Part shown: positions 15,280 through 26,606 of the stretch, one piece after another
Layout: each line of letters opens with the position of its first letter
Position numbering within the stretch: position 1 is the stretch's first letter
From: Nocardia vulneris
GTDB taxonomy: Bacteria > Actinomycetota > Actinomycetes > Mycobacteriales > Mycobacteriaceae
DNA: 64,000 nucleotides
Direction of reading: 5' to 3'
Assembly (NCBI RefSeq): GCF_001613425.1
Contig: NZ_BDCI01000008.1
Coordinates: 372,001-436,000 of the forward strand
Translations under genes and position numbers: made by a program
The notes under the pieces: generated by a model
What the model saw: only the letters and a program-made list of their open reading frames with translations
Databases searched by the model: none
What the model was told of the DNA's origin: nothing

Positions 15280-17652
15280 TCACCGAACCGTCAGCTCGGC
15301 CAGCACCGCGCTCAGCAGCCGCGCCGCGCCGGCCTTGTCCAGCGGGTGGTTTCCGTTCCCGCACTTCGGTGACTGGACGCAGGACGGGCACCCCGCCGCA
15401 CAGGCGCAGGCGTCGATGACGTCGAGGGTTGCCGAGAGCCAACGGTGCAGCTGGGCGAACCCCCGCTCGGCGAAGCCCGCGCCGCCCGGCTGGCCGTCGT
15501 AGACGAACACGGTCGGCAATCCGGTATCCGGATGTTCGGCGATGGAGACGCCGCCGATATCCCAGCGATCACAGGTGGCCACCAGCGGCAACAGTCCGAT
15601 CGCCGCGTGCTCGGCGGCATGCAGCGCGCCGGGCACGGCCGCCGGTTCGATCCCCGCCAGCGCCAACAACTCCGGGCTCACCGTGTAGAGCACGGCCCTG
15701 GTGGGCAGCGTGTGTTCCGGCATATCGAGTTCGACCAGGTCCAGGACCTCGCCGGTGACCAGGGTGCGCAGATAGCCGACCACCTGACTGGTCACCCTGA
15801 CCTTGGCCAACGCGGTCGTCACGTGACCGTGCCGGTGCTGCTCGGTCATCGCGTCGATGGCGATGGAGGTGACCGAGCGGGCGCTGGTGGTCCACCCGGG
15901 TTCGGCGGCGTGCACGAACGCGACGCCGTCCTCGAGATCGAGTTCGTCGACGACGTAGGACTCGCCTTGATGCAGATGGACGGCACCCTGATGCAGGGTC
16001 GCGGGCGCTCGTCCCGCGTCGGCGGTGCCGAGCAGTCGCCCGGTTTCTCCGTCGACGATGGCCACCGGGGTGCCGATGCCGCCGCGCACGTCGACGGCGT
16101 CGTGCGGCTGTGTCTCCGCGGTGACGTACCAGCGTCCGCGGTCCGCGGCACCTTTGACGGCACGGCGTCGGATCAGTCCCTGTGCGGCGAGGTCGGTCAG
16201 TATCTCGCCGGCGCCGAACTCGTCCACTTCGGTGTCGGTGAGCGGTAGTTCGAGTGCCGCGCACAGCAACTGGGGACCGAGGACATAGGGATTGTGCGGA
16301 TCGGTGATCGTCGCTTCGACCGGCTTGTCCAGCAGTGCTTCCGGGTGGTGCACGAGGTAGGTGTCCAGCGGATCGTCCCTGGCGACGAGCACCACCAGCG
16401 AGCCTTGAGTGCGGCGTCCGGCCCGGCCGGCCTGCTGCCAGAACGAGGCGACGGTGCCGGGAAATCCGCAGATCACCGCCGCGTCCAAGCCTGCGATGTC
16501 CACGCCGAGTTCGAGTGCGTTGGTGGTCGCCGCGCCGAGCAGCGAACCATCGGACAGCGCCTGTTCCAGATCCCGCCGATCCTCGGCCAGGTAGCCCGCT
16601 CGATAGGCCGCGACGCGTTCGGCCAGGCTCGGATCGACCTCCAGCAGCAGCCGTCTGGCGTCCATCGCGGTGAGTTCCGCGGCGCGGCGGGAGCGCACGA
16701 AGGTGAGTGTCCGTGCGCCTTCGACCACCAGATCGGCCATGATCCGCGCCGCCTCCGTGGTGGCGGCGCGTCGCACCGGGGCACCGTTTTCCCCGGTCAC
16801 GGCGGTGAGCAGCGGTGGCTCCCACAGCGCGACGGTGCGCGGGCCCTGCGGTGATCCGTCCTCGGTGACCGCGGCGCAGGGCGCTCCGATCAACCGCGCG
16901 GCGGCCGCGGCGGGCTCGGCCGTGGTTGCGGAGCAGAGCACGAACACCGGATCGGCGCCGTAGTGTGCCGCGATGCGCCGCAGCCTGCGCAGCACCAGCG
17001 CCACGTGCGAACCGAAAACGCCCCGGTAGGCATGGCATTCGTCGATCACGACATAGCGCAGCCTGCGCAGCACCCTGGCCCAGCGCTGATGCGAGCGCAG
17101 GATGCCGACGTGCAGCATGTCGGGGTTGGTGAACACCCAGCGGGCGTTGGCCCGAACCCACTGCCTGATCTCGGCCGGCGTATCGCCGTCGTAGGTGGCC
17201 GGATGGATATCGCGCAGCGGCCCCTCGTGGGTCAGCGCGCCGACGGCTCGCAACTGGTCCGCGCCGAGCGCCTTGGTCGGCGCCAGATAAAGGGCCGTGG
17301 CCCGGGGATCTCGTTGCAGCGCGGTCAGGACCGGCAGCTGGTAGCCGAGCGATTTGCCGGATGCTGTGCCGGTGCTGACCACCACGTGCGCGCCGCCGAA
17401 GGCCAGATCGGCGGTGCGGGTCTGGTGGCTCCACGGCGTGTCGATGCCCGTGTCCTGTAATGCGGCCACCACCTCCGGCGATGCCCAATCGGGCCAGGTG
17501 GTGACGGCGGCGGCGCGCGCGGGGAGTTCGACCGCGTGGGTCAATCGGGCGTCCGAACCGGTCCCATCCGACAGGACACGATTCAGCAACGATCGCCCGT
17601 AGCTGAGGGTCTCGTACTGGGCCGTTCGGGCGATAGGGGCCGTTGGATTCAT
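15280..17652 (-). CDS. DEAD/DEAH-box helicase with C-terminal Cys cluster (Rv3649, MrfA/YprA type)
   Basis: This 790-residue superfamily 2 helicase has Walker A TGTASGKS at residues 94-101, a DECH box at 204-207, 'VLCSATTAEP' (motif III) and C-terminal motifs 'TNALELGVDIAGLDAAV' and 'QQAGRAGRRTQG'. The end carries a DUF1998-type cluster, C-x-C-x3-C-x2-C-x5-C, seen as 'CACAAGCPSCVQSPKCG'. Such Cys-containing helicases include Bacillus MrfA, which repairs mitomycin lesions, and mycobacterial Rv3649. It probably acts in DNA repair. The gene is convergent with the tad locus and divergent from cspA. Confidence 0.87.
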   Translation of the reverse strand: MNPTAPIARTAQYETLSYGRSLLNRVLSDGTGSDARLTHAVELPARAAAVTTWPDWASPEVVAALQDTGIDTPWSHQTRTADLAFGGAHVVVSTGTASGKSLGYQLPVLTALQRDPRATALYLAPTKALGADQLRAVGALTHEGPLRDIHPATYDGDTPAEIRQWVRANARWVFTNPDMLHVGILRSHQRWARVLRRLRYVVIDECHAYRGVFGSHVALVLRRLRRIAAHYGADPVFVLCSATTAEPAAAAARLIGAPCAAVTEDGSPQGPRTVALWEPPLLTAVTGENGAPVRRAATTEAARIMADLVVEGARTLTFVRSRRAAELTAMDARRLLLEVDPSLAERVAAYRAGYLAEDRRDLEQALSDGSLLGAATTNALELGVDIAGLDAAVICGFPGTVASFWQQAGRAGRRTQGSLVVLVARDDPLDTYLVHHPEALLDKPVEATITDPHNPYVLGPQLLCAALELPLTDTEVDEFGAGEILTDLAAQGLIRRRAVKGAADRGRWYVTAETQPHDAVDVRGGIGTPVAIVDGETGRLLGTADAGRAPATLHQGAVHLHQGESYVVDELDLEDGVAFVHAAEPGWTTSARSVTSIAIDAMTEQHRHGHVTTALAKVRVTSQVVGYLRTLVTGEVLDLVELDMPEHTLPTRAVLYTVSPELLALAGIEPAAVPGALHAAEHAAIGLLPLVATCDRWDIGGVSIAEHPDTGLPTVFVYDGQPGGAGFAERGFAQLHRWLSATLDVIDACACAAGCPSCVQSPKCGNGNHPLDKAGAARLLSAVLAELTVR

Positions 17653-18088
17653 GCGGCGCGCGCCACGACACGCTGGGAAAGTGTGAAACGTGTGCGGTTA
17701 GGAACCCTCACCTGCCATTTCGATACCAAATAGCGACCTGGGTCACAGGCTGTTTGCCATACGTAGACTCGGTTATCGGGAGGCAAACGAACCTGAAGTC
17801 TGGATTCTGGCATTGTGTCCCTCACCTGCGCATTCGCAAGATCAACTTTTTTGCAAATTGTCGGTAACTCGACTGTTGAATTGCTCGAAGACATGGTTCA
17901 CTGGTTCCTGGTCGCAAGCTTCTGTGTTCGAGGGACGGATCCAAAGTCCAAACCGTCAGCAGGATCGATGTTGCGAACGGTGTGCTTGGTGCTTTCCTGC
18001 AGGGGGAACCAACAGTACAGCGGTCGGAACGGACCCGGTGGACGAACCCAGTTGTCCGCCGTTCCGGTAAGAAAAGAGAAGGAACAGA
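17653..18088. other. Divergent upstream region of helicase and cspA
   Basis: The 436 bp have no credible gene. An AT-richer patch (about 17830-17885, including AACTTTTTTGCAAATTG) probably holds promoters for the divergent genes. The distance to cspA would allow a long 5' untranslated leader, a known feature of cold-shock mRNAs; that the leader exists here is inferred. The cspA ribosome site is AGAAGGA, 18076-18082. Confidence 0.4.
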
Positions 18089-18295
18089 ATGGCACAGGGA
18101 ACTGTGAAGTGGTTCAACGCGGAGAAGGGGTTCGGCTTCATCGCGCCCGAGGACGGCTCCGCTGACGTCTTCGTCCACTACTCCGAAATTCAGGGGTCGG
18201 GCTTCCGCACCCTCGAAGAGAACCAGAAGGTCGAGTTCGAGGTCGGCCAGGGCACCAAGGGCCCGCAGGCCACCGGAGTTCGCGCGCTCAGCTGA
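18089..18295 (+). CDS. cspA: Cold-shock protein CspA
   Basis: The 68-residue single cold-shock domain protein has RNP1 K-G-F-G-F-I (residues 14-19) and RNP2 V-F-V-H-Y (27-31), with the conserved '[11 protein letters not shown]' start. It binds single-stranded RNA and DNA and acts as an RNA chaperone. Its place between the Rv3649-type helicase and topA matches mycobacterial cspA (Rv3648c). A hairpin follows 17 bp after the stop. Confidence 0.95.
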   Translation: MAQGTVKWFNAEKGFGFIAPEDGSADVFVHYSEIQGSGFRTLEENQKVEFEVGQGTKGPQATGVRALS

Positions 18296-18311
18296 GCGAC
18301 GCAATCCAACA

Positions 18312-18349
18312 CTCGTCCCTCACCGCCGGTAACGGAGGTGGGGGACGAG
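18312..18349 (+). terminator. Hairpin terminator of cspA
   Basis: Arms 18312-18324 and 18337-18349 pair over 13 bp with one G-U pair; there is no strong T-run after it. The following 268 bp up to topA hold no other gene; TATAAC at 18511-18516 could be a -10 for topA but lacks a good -35. Confidence 0.6.
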
Positions 18350-18617
18350 CTATATCCGGGGTAGGGCACAACCCGGCGTGCTGGGGCGAAGTACCTTGTG
18401 AACACGCCGTGGCGTAGCCGCGGTGAAAAGACAGGGCATACTGATTCCCAGTGACGCGCGTACGCTCTGTGGTTCAAGTCGCAAGTACTCGGCCACACGT
18501 AGCGTCAAGGTATAACCGTGTCTGGTGGCGACGCCCAGCCGTCGTCGTCGCTTGCCCCAAACCCGTGTCGGCGCGGTAAGCGCCCCGCGCGGGTCGACAG
18601 GAAAGGTGTATTCGCCG

Positions 18618-21515
<2,898 letters not shown>

Positions 21516-21581
21516 GTTCGCGGGTCGGATGCTGGAGCCGTAGTACGGTCTCGAGTGCACGACCCGCGAAAGGATGTACCT

Positions 21582-22079
21582 GTGGCCGACCAAGAGCGCG
21601 AAGACCTGATCAGCATGCTCGCCGACCAGCGAGACCTGTTCCGGATCACCCTGCGCGGCATCGACGACGACCAGGCCCGCAAGCGCACCACGGTCAGCGA
21701 GCTGACCCTCGGCGGCCTGCTGCACCACCTGATCAGCTGCGAGCGGCACTGGGTCACGGTGCTCGTCGAACGGGACGAGAACGCCGCGATCGACCCGGCA
21801 CGGTTCGAGGGCGAATACGTGATGGCCGAAGGCGAGACCGTCGCGGGGCTGCTCGCCGAGTGGGACGAGGTCGCAGCGGCTACGGCGGACCTGATCCGCA
21901 CGGTGGACAGCCTGGACACCTCGGTGCCCACGCCGACCGCGCCGTGGACGCCGGAACGAATCTGGTGGACCGTCCGCTTCACGCTGCTGCACATCCTGCG
22001 TGAGATCGCGCACCACAGCGGGCACGCCGACATCATCCGCGAGGAACTCGACGGCGCGAACAGCACCTACTCGCGCTGA
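21582..22079 (+). CDS. DinB/DUF664-family protein
   Basis: The 165-residue four-helix-bundle protein has 'LLHHLISCERHW' and 'REIAHHSGHADIIRE', histidines placed like the metal ligands of DinB/YfiT-fold and mycothiol-dependent enzymes. The GTG at 21582 is chosen because AAGGA lies 7 nt before it; a GTG at 21555 is also in frame. It follows topA by 66 bp and may be expressed on its own. A mycothiol- or bacillithiol-linked transferase role is possible but not shown. Confidence 0.75.
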   Translation: MADQEREDLISMLADQRDLFRITLRGIDDDQARKRTTVSELTLGGLLHHLISCERHWVTVLVERDENAAIDPARFEGEYVMAEGETVAGLLAEWDEVAAATADLIRTVDSLDTSVPTPTAPWTPERIWWTVRFTLLHILREIAHHSGHADIIREELDGANSTYSR

Positions 22080-22083
22080 ACCG

Positions 22084-22629
22084 CTATGTGCCGAGCACTC
22101 TGAGGAATTCGCGCATCCACGCCGGATGATCCGGCCAGGCGCGGCCGGTAACGATGTTCTCGTCGACGTAGGCCTCGCTGTCGACGAATTTCGCGCCCGC
22201 GGCTTCGATGTCCGGGGCCAGCGCCGGGTACGCGCTGCACGAGCGTCCGGTCAAAACGCCTGCCGCAGCGAGGATCAGCGGTCCATGGCAGAGTGCGGCG
22301 ATGGGCTTGCCCGCCTCCGCGAAATGGCGGGCCAGGCGCTGGCACTCCGGGTTGTTGCGCAGATACTCCGGCGCGCGGCCGCCCGGCACCACCAGCGCGT
22401 CGTAGGCGGCGGGGTCGACGTCGGCGAACGCGATATCGGCCGGCCAACTGTGCCCGGGCTTTTCGGTGTAAGTGTCGAAGCCGTCCACGAAGTCGTGCAC
22501 CACGAACTGGAGCTTCTTCACGGCCGGGGCCGCGATGTCCACCTCGTGGCCCTCTTCGAGTAGACGCTGATACGGGTACATGACCTCGAGGTCTTCCGCC
22601 GCATCGCCGGTGATCAAGAGAATTCGCAC
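22084..22629 (-). CDS. DJ-1/PfpI-family protein
   Basis: The 181-residue class I glutamine-amidotransferase-like protein has the nucleophile elbow A-x-C-H-G-P with Cys114 and a conserved Glu15, as in PfpI/YhbO/DJ-1 proteins (proteases, glyoxalases or deglycases). The GTG at 22629 has a near-perfect ribosome site GAAGGAGGTG 8 nt upstream. It is convergent with the DinB-like gene, 4 bp apart. The reaction cannot be decided from sequence. Confidence 0.85.
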   Translation of the reverse strand: MRILLITGDAAEDLEVMYPYQRLLEEGHEVDIAAPAVKKLQFVVHDFVDGFDTYTEKPGHSWPADIAFADVDPAAYDALVVPGGRAPEYLRNNPECQRLARHFAEAGKPIAALCHGPLILAAAGVLTGRSCSAYPALAPDIEAAGAKFVDSEAYVDENIVTGRAWPDHPAWMREFLRVLGT

Positions 22630-22741
22630 GGTGATTGCACCTCCTTCTCGAGGATCCGCCCGGGTGGCACGCGGGTCAATAGGGATGGGTGTGTCCTGTG
22701 CCCGGCGATCGGTGTCGGTGCGGGCCGCTAGGGTGTACGGC

Positions 22742-23947
22742 GTGGCAGGTGTCTTCGATCGGTTGGTCGGCCAGGATGCGGTCGAGTCCGAGCTGACGGC
22801 TGCCGCGATCGCGGCCCGTGCCGACGTGGTCGAAGGCGCGATGACGCATTCGTGGCTGTTCACCGGCCCGCCCGGGTCCGGGAGATCCGTTGCGGCACTG
22901 TGCTTTGCGGCCGCGCTGCAGTGCACCGACCCCGGTTCGCCCGGCTGCGGCCGCTGTCACGCCTGCACGACGACCATGGCGGGCACGCACGGCGACGTGC
23001 GCCGCGTCATCCCCGAGGGGCTGAGCATCAGCACCAAGGAGATGCGCGAGATCGTGCAGGTCGCGTCGCGCCGGCCGAGCACCGGGCGCTGGCAGGTCGT
23101 CGTCATCGAAGACGCCGACCGCCTGACCGAGGCCGCGGGCAACGTCCTGCTGAAGGTGGTCGAAGAGCCGCCGGACCGCACCGTGTTCCTGCTGTGCGCG
23201 CCGACCGTCGATCCCGAGGACATCTCGATCACCCTGCGTTCGCGCTGCCGGCACGTGCACCTCGTGACCCCGTCGGTGCCCGCCATCGCGCAGGTCCTGC
23301 GCGAACGCGACAACCTCGACGAGAAGACCGCCAACTGGGCGGCCTCGATCAGCGGCGGCCACGTCGGCCGGGCCCGCCGCCTCGCCACCGACGGGGAGGC
23401 ACGTGCCCGCCGGCAGCGCGCACTGGCGCTGGTCGCCGCCGCCTCGAAACCCGGCGCCGCCTACGCCGCCGCCGACGAACTGGTCAAAGCCGCCGACGAC
23501 GAAGCCAAGCAGATGAGCGCCACCCGCGACGATCGGGAACGCGAAGAACTCGCGACTGCCCTCGGCGCGGGCGGCACCGGCAAAGGCGCGGCCGGCGCCA
23601 CCCGGGGTTCCGCGGGCGTGCTGAAAGATCTGGAACGTCGCCAGAAGTCCCGCGCCACCCGCACCGGCCGCGACGCCCTCGACCGTGCCCTCATCGACGT
23701 GGCCGGCGTCTACCGCGACGCGCTGGCGGTCCGCTTCGGCGCCGCCCGCAACGGTTCCGGCGTGGCCCTCACCCACCCCGACCTGTCCGACCAGATCCAC
23801 GACCTGGCCCGCCGCATCCGCCCCGAGGGCCTCCTGCAATCCATCGACGCCGTCCTGGCCTGCCGCGAAGCCCTCGACCTCAACGTCAAACCCCGCTTCG
23901 CCCTGGCCGCCCTCGCCGCTGCCCTCATGGCCGCCCAAACCCCCTGA
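22742..23947 (+). CDS. holB: DNA polymerase III delta-prime subunit
   Basis: The 401-residue clamp-loader subunit matches Rv3644c in its N-terminus (V-A-G-V-F-D-R-L-V-G-Q-D). The zinc-binding cysteines are Cys61, Cys69, Cys72 and Cys75. The P-loop at residues 42-49 is G-P-P-G-S-G-R-S, with Arg where Lys is needed for ATP binding, as expected for a stator subunit that does not bind ATP. 'ALTEAAGNVLLKVVEEPP'-type text (here DRLTEAAGNVLLKVVEEPP) and the SRC motif in 'LRSRCRH' are conserved. Start GTG at 22742. Confidence 0.93.
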   Translation: MAGVFDRLVGQDAVESELTAAAIAARADVVEGAMTHSWLFTGPPGSGRSVAALCFAAALQCTDPGSPGCGRCHACTTTMAGTHGDVRRVIPEGLSISTKEMREIVQVASRRPSTGRWQVVVIEDADRLTEAAGNVLLKVVEEPPDRTVFLLCAPTVDPEDISITLRSRCRHVHLVTPSVPAIAQVLRERDNLDEKTANWAASISGGHVGRARRLATDGEARARRQRALALVAAASKPGAAYAAADELVKAADDEAKQMSATRDDREREELATALGAGGTGKGAAGATRGSAGVLKDLERRQKSRATRTGRDALDRALIDVAGVYRDALAVRFGAARNGSGVALTHPDLSDQIHDLARRIRPEGLLQSIDAVLACREALDLNVKPRFALAALAAALMAAQTP

Positions 23948-24004
23948 CCACCCGTTTTCGCGATCCACCCCCGAAGACGATAGACTCGCCACGCCGAAAG
24001 GCAC

Positions 24005-24080
24005 GCCGCCTTAGCTCAGTCGGTAGAGCGCTTCACTCGTAATGAAAAGGTCGGGGGTTCGATTCCCCCAGGCGGCTCCA
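24005..24080 (+). tRNA. tRNA-Thr (anticodon CGT)
   Basis: The acceptor stem GCCGCCT (24005-24011) pairs with AGGCGGC (24070-24076). D-arm GCTCAGTCGGTAGAGC, anticodon loop CTCGTAA (anticodon CGT, reading ACG) and T-arm GGGGGTTCGATTCCCCC are present. CCA is encoded at 24078-24080. It lies 57 bp after holB, as in mycobacteria. Confidence 0.97.
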
Positions 24081-24125
24081 TAGACATCCTGGTTGACTGC
24101 ATTGCAGGTCGCCTACGATTGCGGC

Positions 24126-24779
24126 ATGTCTCTTCCGAGCATCGAGCGGCCGGATCTGCCCGAGTACATGACTTGGGATGAACTGCAGCGACTTCCTGAG
24201 GACATCGTTGATCAGATCGAGCTGTGGGATGGTCGCGTGGTGTGGGTCCGTCGCGGGCCCGGCGAGCACCAAACCTTCACCCGCCGTTTGACCAACTCGA
24301 TCGAGCGCTGCTCTCGAAAGGCGATGGCGGACCGGCCGGATCGTTGCTGGGTGGTCAACTTCGAGACCGATGTCTTCTTGGGGACGAGCGGGAAATCCGA
24401 CTTCCTGACACCGGATTTTCTGGTGCACCGCTGTCTGGAATCGGCGTACCAGGATGTCCGCGGTGCCGATGCGCTGCTCGTCGGCGAAGTGCTGTCGCCC
24501 TCCAATACGCAGACGGACATGGAGGCGAAGAAGGGACGTTACGCGAGCGCGCGGATCCCTTGGTACTGGGAGGTGACTTTGGCGCGCGAGGCCAGCGCCA
24601 TCGCCACGGTCCGCGCCTACGGGCTCGAAACAGAACACGGACCCCTGCCGGACGGTGTGCGCCCCCTCCGCTCGGCCGACTACATCCTGGTCGGCGAATG
24701 GACACACGATGATCCCGACGGCGTCCGGATCGGCGCACCCTTCCCCATCGACATCCCATGGTCCGATCTGGAGTACTAA
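24126..24779 (+). CDS. Uma2-family (DUF820) putative endonuclease
   Basis: The 217-residue protein has the Uma2 PD-(D/E)xK core: 'YMTWDELQRLP' near the start, an Asp in 'TPDFLV', a Glu in 'LLVGEVLSPSNTQTD' and the Lys of 'MEAKKGRYASARIPWYWEV'. Uma2 proteins are common in actinobacteria and cyanobacteria in many copies; their role is unclear though the fold is nuclease-like. The start ATG 24126 has no strong ribosome site. A TTCCCGCACC inverted repeat lies between it and the convergent next gene. Confidence 0.82.
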   Translation: MSLPSIERPDLPEYMTWDELQRLPEDIVDQIELWDGRVVWVRRGPGEHQTFTRRLTNSIERCSRKAMADRPDRCWVVNFETDVFLGTSGKSDFLTPDFLVHRCLESAYQDVRGADALLVGEVLSPSNTQTDMEAKKGRYASARIPWYWEVTLAREASAIATVRAYGLETEHGPLPDGVRPLRSADYILVGEWTHDDPDGVRIGAPFPIDIPWSDLEY

Positions 24780-24849
24780 CTCGACGGACGGCGAGCAGGG
24801 CCGGATAGCGGTCTAGTGCTCGAACTCCTCGCCTGCGTGGGTTCTGTTG

Positions 24850-24926
24850 TCCCGCACCAGTTCTGTGTTCCCGCACCCGCTCTACCGCGCCGGGCGGGGT
24901 GCGGGAAGATGGAACGGGTGCGGGAG
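24850..24926. repeat. Inverted repeat, locus B of the dispersed TTCCCGCACC element
   Basis: CCCGCACC (24851) and GTTCCCGCACCC (24867) face GGGTGCGGGAA (24898) and GGGTGCGGGA (24916). The arms pair over about 27 bp with five mismatches. It sits 5 bp from the stop of the CooC-like gene, between two convergent genes. Confidence 0.75.
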
Positions 24927-24930
24927 CTGG

Positions 24931-25872
24931 TCAGGAGGGGGTGGGGTGGAGGGTGAAGGTGGGGTCTATTTGGGTGAGGAGATCGGGGCCGGCCCAGGCG
25001 TTGGCGTTGCGGATGTGGAAGTCGACGGCTTGCTGCTGGTAGGCGGTCCAGTCGCGGGTGCGGGCGTCGAGGGCGGAGTGCAGGGTGGCGAGGGTGGCGC
25101 GGTTCTCGGGTTCGAGGTCGGTGATGGGGCGGACGTCGCCGCGTTCGGCGGCGCGCACGTGCGCGGAGCGGCCGGTCCAGCAGAGCAGGTTGTCGCCGAC
25201 GTGTTCGCGGAGGAAGGCGAGGTCGTCGGCGTCGCAGATCTTGTTGCCGACGACGGCGATGTGGATGCCGAAGTCTTTGGCGTAGTTGAGGTATTGGCGG
25301 TAGACGCCGACGCTGCGCAGGGTGGGTTCGCACACCAGCGCGGTCAGGTCGAAACGGGTGAACAGGCCGGAGGCGAACGAGTCGGCGCCCGCGGTCATGT
25401 CGACCACGACGTACTCGCCTGCACCGTCGACCATATGGTTGAGCAGCAGCTCGGCCGCGCCGACCTTGGAGTGGTAGCAGGCGACGCCGAGGTCTTCGTC
25501 GCTGAACGGTCCGGTGACCATCAGTCGTGCCCCGCCGACATCGCGCATGCACGCGGCGTAGATCGGGTTCTCCTCGACGACGCGCAGCAGCCGCGAACCG
25601 GATCCCGGCGGCGTGGTCTTGATCATCGCGTCGGCGGTGGCGATCCGGGGGTTGTCGCCGCGCAGATAGTCCTTGATCAGGGGCAGGTGTGCGCCGAGGG
25701 TCGGCAGGGTCAGGGATTCTTCTTCCCCGGCACCCAGCGCGGCCGCCAGATGCTGGTTGATATCCGCATCGATCGCCACGGTGGGCAACCCGCGCTCGAC
25801 CAGATGCCGGATGAACAGCGAGGACAGGGTCGTCTTCCCGCTGCCACCCTTGCCGACGAAGGCGATCTTCAC
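24931..25872 (-). CDS. CooC-like P-loop ATPase
   Basis: The 313-residue MinD/CooC-type ATPase has a deviant Walker A G-K-G-G-S-G-K-T-T at its extreme N-terminus, 'VAIDADINQ' (switch I-like), 'YVVVDMTAGADSF' and 'VVGNKI' specificity loop. CooC proteins help insert nickel in CO dehydrogenase, but no such enzyme is visible here, so the client is unknown. GTG 25872 is chosen because GGAG precedes it by 7 nt; GTG 25878 would add two residues. The 299 bp upstream are AT-rich near 25890-25920 and hold no gene. Confidence 0.8.
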   Translation of the reverse strand: MKIAFVGKGGSGKTTLSSLFIRHLVERGLPTVAIDADINQHLAAALGAGEEESLTLPTLGAHLPLIKDYLRGDNPRIATADAMIKTTPPGSGSRLLRVVEENPIYAACMRDVGGARLMVTGPFSDEDLGVACYHSKVGAAELLLNHMVDGAGEYVVVDMTAGADSFASGLFTRFDLTALVCEPTLRSVGVYRQYLNYAKDFGIHIAVVGNKICDADDLAFLREHVGDNLLCWTGRSAHVRAAERGDVRPITDLEPENRATLATLHSALDARTRDWTAYQQQAVDFHIRNANAWAGPDLLTQIDPTFTLHPTPS

Positions 25873-26171
25873 CGCCACACTCCTCTCGTATCGGTAACGA
25901 TATTCATATTCGTACTAGCGGCGACAATGTACTCGACGGGCGGCGGCGTGCGCATACCCCCCAATCCCTGAGGCGCTGAAACCACTTCTTCCGCAACAGG
26001 TTCGAGCACGACACGCGGGGTGCGAACCGCCGCGTCCGGCGGCGCCGGAGCCGCGGACCGAAGACGTCCGGAAAAACTTTTGCGGATGTGTCGATCGAGA
26101 CCGCGCCCCGTTCGACCTAGGGATGAGAGGGTCCAGAAGGGGCCCGGGATGACGACCGAGGAGACGGAATC

Positions 26172-26591
26172 ATGAAATACATGCTGGTGATGCGGGCGAC
26201 GGACGAGGCCTACGCGAAGATGGGCGACGTCGACTTCGACAAGATGCTGGAGATCATGGGCCGGTTCAACGAGGAGATGCTGCGGGCCGGGGTGCTGCTG
26301 GCGGCCGAAGGACTCGAGGATCCGGCCGAGGGCGTGGTGGTCGACTATTCGTCGGAGACGCCGATCATCACCGACGGCCCGTACGGCGAGACCAAGGAGT
26401 TGTTCGACGGGTTCTACATTCTCAATGTCGCGTCCAAAGAGGAGGCGATCGAGTGGGCCAAGCGGATGCCGATGGCCGGACCGGGCTTCAAGACCGAGAT
26501 CCGGCGCGTCTCCTCGATCGACGAATTCCCGCAGGACAACGAGTGGATTCAGAAGGAACGGGCGTGGCGCGAAGCCACCGGCCAGCTCTGA
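26172..26591 (+). CDS. YCII/DGPF-domain protein
   Basis: The 139-residue protein is a ferredoxin-like YCII domain with the signature 'ITDGPYGETKELFDGFYI' (DGPF-type). It is the standard partner of ECF42 sigma factors, and the sigma gene follows 15 bp later. GAGGAGACGG precedes the ATG. The role, enzymatic or sensory, is not established for this group. Confidence 0.88.
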   Translation: MKYMLVMRATDEAYAKMGDVDFDKMLEIMGRFNEEMLRAGVLLAAEGLEDPAEGVVVDYSSETPIITDGPYGETKELFDGFYILNVASKEEAIEWAKRMPMAGPGFKTEIRRVSSIDEFPQDNEWIQKERAWREATGQL

Positions 26592-26606
26592 GCGGGACGG
26601 CGGGCG

